From NCBI GenBank assembly GCA_037355855.1, contig CM074765.1, positions 1,674,001-1,738,000 of the forward strand: a stretch of DNA of 64,000 nucleotides. The letters are read 5' to 3'. A model generated the notes under the pieces. It saw nothing but the letters and a program-made list of their open reading frames with translations, made no database searches and was not told the origin of the DNA. Shown here piece by piece: positions 32,520 to 42,573 of the stretch (positions within the stretch are counted from its first letter, which is position 1; each line of letters starts with the position of its first letter). Both the position numbers and the translations under genes were made by a program. The stretch is from Pseudo-nitzschia pungens. Its lineage: Eukaryota > Bacillariophyta > Bacillariophyceae > Bacillariales > Bacillariaceae.

Positions 32520-32683
32520 TTCTTCAATCCCACTTCGATCTACATCACCATAAATCTCTCGAATATCAATATCAACGGCATATATCATCTTCAACCGGTT
32601 CTCCAAACGTATTGTATTGAACTACAACTCCGAACCTATTGTATTGAACCACATGCAAACTTCACCTAATCATTGGGGAACTA

Positions 32684-33021
32684 TGTAACATGCTACCGTA
32701 TGTTACTCTACGAGGGCTCTAAATGATTATTGAATCACGCATGTATTCCAATATATACGGCATTCATGTATGTATGTTCAGTATATACACACATACAACG
32801 GAAACCGATTGGATATTCAAGTATCAAGATAAAATATCAAGAGTCTTATGACTCGCTGATAATCTTCGCTCATTCATCCATACTCTCAAGAAATCATTCC
32901 CATCTCGTAAAGTATTCAACCATTCTCTTTTGTAACACAATTGTATAATTTTATTAACCTTTCATCATTAAAATACCTCTATCGCGTACCACTCCATCTA
33001 ATTCTACCCTAGAGTGTTACA
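32684..33021 (+). repeat. 3' LTR of element A
   Basis: 338 bp, same length as the 5' LTR. LINE-2 entered at its last base plus one, so the terminal 19 bases recur at 35069-35087. Confidence 0.92.
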
Positions 33022-33022
33022 C

Positions 33023-35068
33023 AATTTGCGCGAAGCGCATTTTGTCCGACGTTCCGATGTTCCAGTACTAAAAATACGTAGATTTCTACACAACTTTACC
33101 ATGCGATATCTCGCTCCCTTTTACACCCCCAATCACAACCCCAGGACCTACATGTATTAACCAAGACCTCCGCTCTTTGTTTCTGCTATCAGTTCAGTTG
33201 CTTGCTGCTTTGTTTCGGCTGCTTTGGTGCCTATTCACCATTGCCATCGTCGATCGGCAACAGCAGCACCACCACCAAAACCGACACATAATTTTCTACA
33301 GCACTTCCAGTACAGATTCTACCGTACAGCAAAACCGACAACAACGTTGTATTTCTGCTACGATCTGTTTCCCAGCTCCATTCCAAGGCCCTTAAGTATA
33401 TCTCATACTTAATGTTCTACACTGTTTCCAAGCTGCTTAAGTGATTCTCACTTAATGTTCTACATTCTTCGAAGTTCCTTGCTGAGTCCTCATAAGTCTT
33501 TTCAAGTCGAAGTTCACGAACAGCCCCTTCCACTGTAGGAATCTTTTTTAGAAAGAAATTCTGTCATCTGTTTTCAAGTCCATTGCCCTGCTGGACCCTA
33601 AGTGTTTTTCACTTATGGTCCTACTGTTTCTTGACCCAAGCCCCAAAGCCGCTAAGTACAGCTCGCTTAGGGCTCGACTACCTACATATACCTCCCAGAT
33701 GTACTGTATAAATGTCATCTGTTTCCAAGTCTACTGCCCTGATGGACCCTAAGTGTTTTCGCTTATGGCCCTACTGTTTCCTGACCCAAGCCCCAAAGCC
33801 ACTAAGTACAGTTTGCTTAAGGCTCCACCACCTACATATACCTCCCAGATGTACTGTATAAATGTCATCTGTTTCCAAGTCTACTGCCCTGCTGGACCAT
33901 AAGTGTTTTCGCTTATGGTCCTACTGTTTCCTTACCCAAGCCCCAAAGCCGCTAAGTACAGCTTGCTTAAGGCTCTCCTACCTACATATACCTCTCAGAT
34001 GCACACTTCAACTGTCATCTGTTTTCAAGACTACTGCCCTGCTGGACCATAAGTGTTCTCACTTAAGGTCCTACTATTTCCTGACCCAAGCCCCAAAGCC
34101 GCTAAGTACAGCTTGCTTAAGGCTCTCCTACCTACATATACCTCTCAGATGCACACTTCAACTGTTATCTGTTTTCAAGACTACTGCCCTGCTGGACCAT
34201 AAGTGTTCTCACTTAAGGTCCTACTATTTCCTGACCCAAGCCCCAAAGCCGCTAAGTACAGCTTGCTTAAGGCTCTCCTACCTACATAACCCTCTCAGAT
34301 GCACACTTCAACTGTCATCTGTTTTCAAGTCTACTGCCCTGATAGTCCATAAGTGTTTTCGATTATGGACCTACTGTTTTTATGACCCAAGCCCCACAGC
34401 TGCTAAGTACATGTTACTTAACGCTTCACCACCATTATATACCCCTCCAGTTCACAGTACAGCAGAGACCTGTTTTCAAGCCTACAGCCCTGATGGTCCA
34501 TAAGTGTTATCACTTAGAGCCCCTGTTTCCAAGCTACTACAGGAGAGCAAGTTCAAGTTCGAACAGAAGGCCAGCTGTTACGAATTTGAATTTGGTAGTA
34601 GGCTCCACCGCCTCTACGTGTTTCCTACTACGAAGTTCGAACAGAAGGACAGCTGTTACGAATTTGGTAGTAGGCTCCGTACTATATGTACCATACAGTG
34701 GTAAGGAATGTGTTTGGGGCACTCGCATTACTGATGCTGCAATACAGCATGCAGCGACCAGGGACAGTTTTGCTTGTGTTTTCCCTTTCACGTTCTTGTT
34801 ACCCCGTCTCCTGTACGCTTTGCAACAGCTGTGTCTGTCGTGCTCTGGACTGGTTCGTTTTTTTTCCTGTTTCTTACCAAGGTTCGTTTGCAAAATAGCC
34901 GTCTTTACAACCTGGGGCCTATTCCCCATGGTTGAGGCGGCGCGTCGTTCTACAACTTGGGGCCTAACCTCTCTTCGATTGAGGCGACGATAAAGTCTGG
35001 TTACAGACTGAGTAGCTTTTAACCACCTTCGGTGGATTTTCCTACTTAAATAAGTATATTATCAATTA
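33023..35068 (+). mobile_element. LINE-2: ORF-less LINE derivative
   Basis: 2,046 bp between 20-bp duplications TCTACCCTAGAGTGTTACAC (33003-33022 and 35069-35088). It starts with the LINE 5' end (AATTTGCGCGAAGCGCATTT) and ends with the LINE 3' hairpins and an ATTATCAATTA tail, but has neither ORF1 nor ORF2. It therefore looks like an internally deleted parasite mobilised by LINE-1-type machinery. Most of its body is a 150-bp tandem repeat. Confidence 0.88.
33563..34463 (+). repeat. 150-bp tandem repeat with two hairpins per unit, about 6 copies
   Basis: GTCATCTGTTTTCAAG-type landmarks at 33563, 33714, 33864, 34014, 34164 and 34314 give a period of 150-151 bp. Each unit contains a stem such as GGACCATAAG/CTTATGGTCC (33894-33903 and 33912-33921) and a second one around GCTAAGTACAGCTTGCTTAA. 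Because 150 is a multiple of 3, a long frame stays open; it is not thought to be a gene. Confidence 0.9.
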
Positions 35069-35092
35069 TCTACCCTAGAGTGTTACACCTTG

Positions 35093-35800
35093 CTGAGTCC
35101 CTCAAGTCTTTTCAAGTCAAAGTTACAGAATGGCCCCTTCCACTGTAGGAATATTTCTACAAGAAATTCCAGCTGTCATCTGTTTTCAAGTCCATTGCCC
35201 CGCTGGACCATAAGTGTTTTTTGCTTAAGGTCCTACTGTTTCCTAACCCAAGCCCCAAAGCCGCTAAGTACAATTTGCTTAAGGCTCCACCACCTACATA
35301 ACCCTCTCAGGTGCACACTTCAACTGTCATCTGTTTTCAAGCCTACAGCCCTGCTGGACCATAAGTGCTTTTCACTTAAGATCCTACTGTTTCCTATTCC
35401 AAGGCCCATTTTCGCTAAGTATGCTTTACTTAACACACCACCACCGACATGTACCCCTCCAGTTCACAGTACAGCTGCGACCTGTTTTCAAGCCTACAGC
35501 CCTGATGGTATTTCAGTGTTCTCACTTAGAGCCCTTGTTTCCAAGCTACTACAAAGTTCTACCAGGAGGACAGCTGTTACGAATTTGGTAGTAGGCTCCA
35601 CTGCCTCTACGTGTTATACTGGTACCGGTACCCGTAGGTACCAATACGAGCATTACCTGGGAAATTTTGCTTGTGTTCTTTCTCTGTACCATATGGTAAG
35701 GAATGGTGGTAAGGAATGTGCTTGGGGCTGACTACTCGCATTACTGATGCTGCAATCTGGCATTCAGAGAGGAGTTTTGCTTTTGTATGCTGACCACTAG
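35093..35800 (+). mobile_element. LINE-3 copy, segment 3 (3' truncated)
   Basis: Continues from 18870 with CTGAGTCCCTCAAGTCTTTT, matching LINE-2 from 33483. It shares the hairpin-unit region and the later GGACAGCTGTTACGAATTTG block, but lacks the 3' hairpins and tail. It stops at the border with gag fragment F. The loss is probably due to deletion or recombination. Confidence 0.75.
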
Positions 35801-35802
35801 CA

Positions 35803-36955
35803 TTACTTATCTCCAAATGTGCAAGAAGCCAAGCAACGTCTCATGCAAAGACCATGCAGACCGTATGCAAATCCTCTTCAAATATTCCAAGCACCTACAA
35901 GGACATGGAACTGACCTATCACCAACAGAAGCCAAGACTATTCTGCTACACAGCATCCCAAGCAAATGGATCAACAGCTATGGTCTAATCCATGAAGGAA
36001 TCCAAGAGGATACCACTGTATAGTTTATAGTGGACCATATGAGCTGTTTAGAGTGTCAAAGAAAAAGAAAATCATCAAACACTGATTCGGACACTGAAAG
36101 CATCGACAACAACAGCTCTGATTTGGATGTTGACAGCATCGACAGCAACAGCTCTAACTTGGACAGTGACACCAACGCTGAATCCGAGGATGAAACTCAA
36201 CATGAGCCAGAACACAGCAATCCCAATAAACCCAAGTATGACAACCCTTGTAGAATTTTGGGACACAACCACGATTGGTCTGATTGTCCCAAGAATCAAT
36301 ATTCCAAGAAGAATAAGAGCAATAGCAGCAACAATAGCACTGCTAGAGCTCATAGCAATGAAACTGGCAGCATACTTCCAACAAATCCTTCAAAACCCAC
36401 CTCAGGCAAGCAACTGAATCATATTGCATGGAACATGGAGGATGCGTCAAAAGAAACTTTGATGGCAGTCTTATGTGGCAATCATAGCTACCAAAACAAA
36501 CAAAAACATATACAAACAAAAACATATATGTGAATCACAGCATCCAGCACCTTGCCTTCAGCTCCCCTAGACCTGAATGCCAGCTTAGCCCTGCTGACTG
36601 GGAAGATGCATGGAGGAGAACTCCCAGGAAAAGAGGGGAAGGAACCTACAGAGATGAGCCCTCTTGCACAACAATATGATCAAACTACAAACAAAGCGCT
36701 CCAGTCCGATCCAAAGTGACGGCAACAATCAACCGATAAACCAACAGATTCAAATGGCAATAAATATAAAGCAAAGAGATCTGGACGTAGATCAACTTGC
36801 AAGGGTACAGACGCTTAAGCCATGAATGAATCAATTGAATCGACAATATTGATATCGATAAGGGTACACCAGTCACAAAACAAAATAAAGGGTACAGCAG
36901 CAACAACAAGGCCAACCTTGTTCCCAACAAACAAATAATCCACAGGGAGCTCATG
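35803..36955 (+). pseudogene. Gag fragment F and downstream region of an A/D-type element
   Basis: The frame matches gag of A and D from YL.MCKKPSN onward and carries an in-frame TAG at 36021-36023, directly before FIVDHMSCLEC. It keeps the knuckle CRILGHNHDWSDCPKN and then shifts frame before the C-terminal AWNMEDASKETLMAV segment. The following non-coding part parallels 20660-21120 and ends at about 36955. The N-terminal third of gag and both LTRs are missing. Non-functional. Confidence 0.8.
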
Positions 36956-37132
36956 CTTTGGTTTTCAACAATCAATTTTTAATTTCTTTTTTCACCGGAA
37001 AATGGTTGATTTTTTTTAGTTTAAATTTTTCCAGCCCCCTGTGGTCAAAATAAAAATCCCAAAGGATGGAGTAGCTAATATTATCCCTGAAACATCAACC
37101 CTCTCATGTGTCAAAGTGACACCTGGGGTCAA
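36956..37132. other. Short host or relic stretch
   Basis: AT-rich, non-coding. It ends CACCTGGGGTCAA, which resembles the GTCAAAGTGACCCCAGG-type motifs right of element D at 57781-58030, so it is probably the original host flank of D. Confidence 0.5.
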
Positions 37133-37484
37133 TGTAACACTCTAGGGTAGAATTAGATGAAGTGATACGGGATAGAGGTATTTTAAAGATGACTGATTAT
37201 AAAAATTGTGAATGGTTGAATACTTTACGAGATGGGAATGATTTCTTGAGTATGGAATGAATGAGTGATCGAACAATGGTATACTGTTTGTTGGGCATAA
37301 TATCAATAATCAGCGAGTCACGGGAATCTTTGTTTATCTTGATATTTGAGTATCCAATCAGTATCCGTTGTATGTGTGTATATACCGAACATACATACAT
37401 GAATAGCATACATATATTGGAGTACATGTGGGATTCAATAATCATTTAGAGCCTTTCGTAGTAAGGCTACGCCAGCATGTTACA
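37133..37484 (-). repeat. 3' LTR of element D
   Basis: 352 bp with TGTAACA/TGTTACA ends. Next to it (37485-37525) is the reverse complement of the same purine-rich junction, CATTGGGGAACTA, seen before the 3' LTR of A. Confidence 0.88.
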
Positions 37485-38757
37485 TAGTTCCCCAATGATT
37501 AGGTGAAGTTTGCATGTGGTTCAATAGAATATTCGGAGTTGAGTAGTATCAATGGACGAGACATATGCTTGCTTGAAGAACGGTTGAAGATGATATATGC
37601 CATTCAATATATTTCGAAAGATATATGATGGTAATGTGGATCATACTGGGATTGAAGAAGGTTCTTTGTGATACTGAAGAAATCAAAGATTTGTTTCTTG
37701 TTCTTTTATTATTTGTTTCTTGTTCTTGAGAAGGTTTATAACAACATGCTAAAACTAGCAAAAAGAGTTGAAGAAAATTCTTTTCCTCCCCCAACTGTGA
37801 TGTACCTCTTGGGGTAGTGGAGCTGATTTTGAAATTAAGTTGATGTTTGAAATTGATTGCTCATAGGCATAAAAACACCTCCTGTGATAGGTAAGGAGGT
37901 AAGGTAGGTGAAAAGCCAAGCGTTGGATCTGTTATTGTTGTTGTATCGGCTGTGATTGTATGTAAAAGCAGAGAAGGGACACATTGTTAGCAGGTGAATT
38001 GATGTTAAATTCAGTTGCGATTTGCCGTATACTTTGTCCGGTCTTTTATTTGGGTGTGTTTGCAGCAGTCCACTGGAGGTTGCATTTGTAACTCCAGAGC
38101 ACCTCTGTGGGTTTTGAGTATGAGTTTCGTGGTATTGCTCTATTATTTTTGGAGCTCCCTGTGGACCATTTGTTTGCCCGGAACAAGGTTGGCCTTGTTG
38201 TTGCTGCTGCTGTACCCTATCGATGATCGATTGATTATTTTGTGTTGAGTTTTTACTTTTTATCAATATCGCTAGTATGTGATTCGATTGTTTGATTCAT
38301 GGTGGCTTAAGCGTCTGTACCCTTGCAAGTGATTTGCGTCCGAACCTTTTGCTTTTAGTTTATTTGCCATTGAATCTGTTATTTTATTTGGTTGATTGTT
38401 GCCGTCACGTTGGAGCGGACTGGAGCGCTTTGGATTTTAGTTTGTTTTGTTTGCAACAGGGCTCATCTCTGTAGGTTCCTTCCTCTCTTTGGGGAGTTCT
38501 CCCCCATGCGTCGTCCCAGTCAGCAGGGCTGAGCTGGCATTTGGCTCCAGGGGAGCTGAAGGCATGGTGCTGGATACTGTGATCCTTATTTTCATTGTTG
38601 TTTGTCATGGTGGCTATGGTCACCATGTAAGACTGCCGTCAGAGTTTCTTTCGACGCGTCCTCCATGTTCCATGCAATAGGACTCTACTGCTTGCCTGAT
38701 CATGTGGGTGTGGAAGGATTTGTTGGAAGCAGTGCTTCCAGTTTTGTTGCTAGGCGC

Positions 38758-39076
38758 TGTTACACGTTAAGGTAGAAATTTTGGAGTAGTATGAATATTG
38801 TGAATGTTTAGATACTTTACGGAATATTGTTACGTGAATTGAGAGAGGAAACATATAAAATTTGAGGTCACGAGCATAGCCACATTTTGGCATGCTCTGC
38901 CATAAATGTTGTTTCATTGACGGTTCCCACGATTAGGCATATATCATCTTCTGGGACTCGACCATAATAATTAGGACACATATTAAATGTATCCGTCACC
39001 AAAGATTATATTCGATTCCCCAAGCGGGATTTGGTTAATTATTCATTCATGATTGTAGCTACGCTACAGTGTCACA
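38758..39076 (-). repeat. 3' LTR of element B
   Basis: 319 bp. On the plus strand it begins TGTTACACGTTAAGG and ends GCTACAGTGTCACA. Confidence 0.9.
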
Positions 39077-39129
39077 TAGTGCCTCATGATTAAGCAAATG
39101 CCGGGATTAGGCACTCCAATGAATGGTAG

Positions 39130-42100
39130 ATAGTTCTGATTGGTTCCTGGAGGCCTCTGGTTCTCTGAATAGAGTTAGCTTTTGAATATTCACTGTTTCG
39201 ACCACTGATGGAGTCTTTTGCAGTTTAACAGTACCATTGCTGTTCACTTGGACAATAGCGAATGGTCCTGTCTTCCGGGGTTGTAGTTTATCTGGATCCA
39301 GTTCTTAGCATCCATACGTTGTCATTAGGTTTGTAGGTATGTTCCTTACATTTGGCGTTGTCTCTAAGTAGAGCCTTGTTAATACCTTGCTGTCGAAGCT
39401 GCTGTAGAGCTAACAGATTCGACGTTAGTGGTAAGTCAACCAGCATGTCTCAATCGAATATTAGAGAACCTGGAGAAGCTTGTAAGGCAGCATTGACAGC
39501 ACATCTGGAGGCATGCATGCAAGTAGCAAGAGCATTATCCATGAGCTGACTAGCTCTGGTGTTTGCCTGTGGAGGATTGACATGTACCAGGACTCGTAGG
39601 ATATCAGCCACTGTGTGATGGACTCGCTCACAAATGGCATTAGACTGGGGGTTCTTGACTGTGGTTGGAATGGCTTGGATCCCATACTGCTTGAGAGTAG
39701 TCTGGAACTCAGCTCCTAGAAATTCACCACCATTGTCATGAACGCATCTGATAGGTCTTGGGTATCTTGACAGCCAACAGTTCTTGAATTGGTCTGATAC
39801 ATGCTGAGAGGATTTGTCCCTGATTCGGATGATTTCCAGCAGGTTGGTGACTGGATCAATACAAGTAAGGGCTTTGAAGTTGTAGTTCTTGCCTTGCGCC
39901 GTAATCTTCCATGGGCCTATAAGGTCCACATGTACCTCGTTGAATGGCATTAATGGGGCTTCTTTAGGAGGGAGCTTTCCATATTTGGAATGCAGGTTCT
40001 TGTATTTGATACAGTTGTCAGGGCAGATGTAGGATTTGCATTTGGCGTCTAGATTGTCAGCATAGAAGCGGGCTGAAATAGTTTTATATAGCCTGGTGGA
40101 TCCACAATGACCCAACAGGAGATGATACCATCGTATGGTGTCTTTGGTAAGTGATCTGGGAAGGTATATCTTCCAGCTGTCTGGATTGGCTTGATTGGCG
40201 TAACAAAGTATCTGGTTGCCTTCTAATTCTTGGTAGAAGAAGGCTCGGGATTGAATCTTGAATTGGATGGTAGAGTCCTTTAGCTGATGAAGATAGATAT
40301 TGGAGAAGTTCACTGGGCATTCCAGGTCTTGATTGTTTGGTAGGTTGATAAGACACTCATTGTTCAGCAGACAAGTTTGTAATTCCTGTTCGGCGTCATT
40401 GCATAAGTGCTGGAATAGGTTGGGGAACTCTGCTAAGAACAGTTCTTCATCCTGCTTGGGGACTTCAAGTTTCAAAAAATCAATAAGAGTGCCCTTACCA
40501 AGGGCTTCTTTCTTCCCCACAGTAGTTGGATCCATCCGGGGGAGTCTGGAGAAGGCATCAGCAAGAACATTCTTCTTGCCTTCAACATAGGTGAGGTTGA
40601 CACCAAATTCTTCTAGGAAGAGCCTCCATCGGAGGACGCGTTGAACTGGATAGGGTTCGGAAGGTAAGATTCTTATGGTCAGTGTATACATTGATAACAC
40701 CACCTAGGAGCATTTTCCTGTACTCTTTGCAGCACAGGACGATTGCAAGGAGTTCTTTCTCCATAGTAGTATAATTCTTTTGGGCATCAGATAGTTTCTT
40801 GGACCAATATGCAATAGGCTTGCCATCTTGTATAATGGCAGCGCCTAGCTGTAGGTCTGAGGCATCAGTGTACAGTTCAAAGGGCTTGTTGAGGTCTGGA
40901 TAAGTGTTCAGCGCATCTGCTGCCACCATTGCTTTCATCTCTTGAAAGGCTTTGTCTTGAGCAGGTCCCCAAGTGAAAGCTGAAGGAGCTTTTCGTTGTT
41001 TGCCTTTGATGGTAGCTGCTTGAGGAGTCTGCTTGGGAGTACCAGTGATATCGAAGAGAGGAGCTAGGACATGGGACCTGCGAGGCCACATATCTCTGTA
41101 GTATCCTACTGCGCCAAGGAAGGACTTGACTTGAGTTATGGTTCTTGGTCGATCCATATGTAGAATGGCTTCAATCTTCTTTCTCCAAGGCTTAACAGCT
41201 GTAGGGGTCATCCAATATCCAAGGAAGTCAGTCTCTTGTACAGCCCAATCACACTTGAGTGGGTTGCACTTTAAGTCCATTTTGGTTGAGCCGGTCCAGT
41301 ATCTTGTCTATGGTCTTCATGTGGAGGTTGAAGGATCCATTGGTCCATATGCCAATATCATCAATATAAACAGTGCAGTCAGTGTATTGTAGGATATCTT
41401 CCATGAGTTGCTGGGCAACATCTGGAGAGACTTTGACCCCCATTGGCAGTCTCTGGTACTCATAGCAACCATAAGGAGTGACTATGGTACAGAGCTTCTT
41501 GCTTGCGTCGTCTAGTTCAAAGCAGTAGTATTGCATGGATAAGTCAATTTTGGTGAAGTGGGTGTATTTGCCTCTCTTGTTCATGATATCTTGTATCCTT
41601 GGTATGGGATAAGGTAGGCGTTCAAGAAGTTCATTCAGTTCTCTAAAGTCTGATACCCATCTAACCCTGTTGTCTTTCTTTGGTACTATGAAGGTTGGAA
41701 ATGCCCATTTGGCCGGTCCAGTGCAACGTTTGAGGACTCCATCATTGCAAAGATTCTGGAGCTCCCTTTTGAATAGGTCTTCTCTTTTGTATGCAACTGG
41801 ATAAGGCTTCTTGTGTATGGGTTTGGATCCAGGCTTCAGTCTTAGAGAAATCTTCTTGTGTGGATACTTGCCTAATTCGCCGTTGAAGACATTAGGATAC
41901 TTGTTTAGTATTGCTTGGAACTGTTGTTGCTCTACTTTGGACATGTGGGACTGTTGTTGTGCGACTGTAGATGGATCTGTTTCTTGGTAGGCTCGGTCTA
42001 GGATCACCTTGGACTTGTATGGATTGGCAAAGGAGAGATCATCAGTGAAGAGTTCGGCGTCTTCTAGTTCTTCCATGAGTATGCTGTAGTTGTCATGGTA

Positions 42101-42213
42101 TAAGGACGTATCCTTCATGGGAATAGTTCTATCCATCCACTGAACTGCTCCTTCTTTGAATAGGAGGTTGATCTTTGCTAGGTGGAGGAAGTCTCTGCCT
42201 AGTATAAGATCAT
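39130..42213 (-). pseudogene. Pol of element B: RT, RNase H and integrase (broken)
   Basis: Minus-strand frames 42213-41249, 41280-40582 and 40703-39450 follow one another. The first holds the retropepsin end (LILGRDFLH) and RT (RWVSDFRELNELL, YIDDIGIW). The second has [11 protein letters not shown] and RNase H ([11 protein letters not shown]). The third has RNase H remnants, an HHCC-type zinc region (HLLLGHCG), and integrase (HVDLIGPW, HDNGGEF, ICERVHH). A frame change near 41280 is shared with element C. A second break near 40660 and a TGA at 39450-39452 are specific to B. It would have catalysed cDNA synthesis and integration for its own RNA and perhaps for gag-only relatives. Confidence 0.85.
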
Positions 42214-42218
42214 ATTTG

Positions 42219-42543
42219 TGTAACACTCTAAGGTAGAAATTCGGAGTAGTATATGAAAATTGTGAATGTTTAGATACTTTACGAGATATTGTTATGCGAA
42301 TTGAGAATGGAGACATATAAAATTTCGAGGTCACGAGCATACTCATATTTTGGCATACTCTGCCATAAATGTTGATTCATTGTCGGTTCCCACGATTAGG
42401 CATATACCCTAATCTGGGACTCGACCATAATAGTTAGGACACATATTAAATGTATCCGGTACCGAAGATTATATTTGGTTATCCAATGCGGGATTCGGTG
42501 AATTATTAAGTCGTAACCTGCTAGCGTACGCTAGCATGTTACA
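42219..42543 (-). repeat. 3' LTR of element C
   Basis: 325 bp, TGTAACACTC...GCATGTTACA on the plus strand, followed by TAGTGCCCCATG, the complement of the purine-rich tract. Confidence 0.92.
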
Positions 42544-42573
42544 TAGTGCCCCATGATTGAACGAATCCCAGGA

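Larger units (their letters stand above)
18871..35087 (+). mobile_element. LTR element A (gag-only, non-autonomous), with two LINE insertions
   Basis: The 5' LTR is 18871-19208 and the 3' LTR is 32684-33021, with its last bases repeated at 35069-35087 after a LINE insertion. The TSD is CCTTG (18866-18870 and 35088-35092), and the host LINE reads continuously across it (compare 33474-33485). After subtracting LINE-1 and LINE-2 with their duplications, A is about 3,258 bp: LTR, leader, gag, about 1.1 kb non-coding, LTR. No pol is present. The two LTRs appear to differ at one base in 338 (AATTATATA versus AATTGTATA). Confidence 0.9.

Noticed and set aside
33862..34503. A 213-codon open frame with 50-residue repeats
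   Set aside because: It is produced by the 150-bp tandem array of LINE-2, whose unit is a multiple of three; there is no upstream gene context and the DNA is better explained by hairpins.
3951..35800. Target-site duplication for LINE-3
   Set aside because: Looked for around 3945 and 35800; the 3' end is missing, so no duplication can be claimed.
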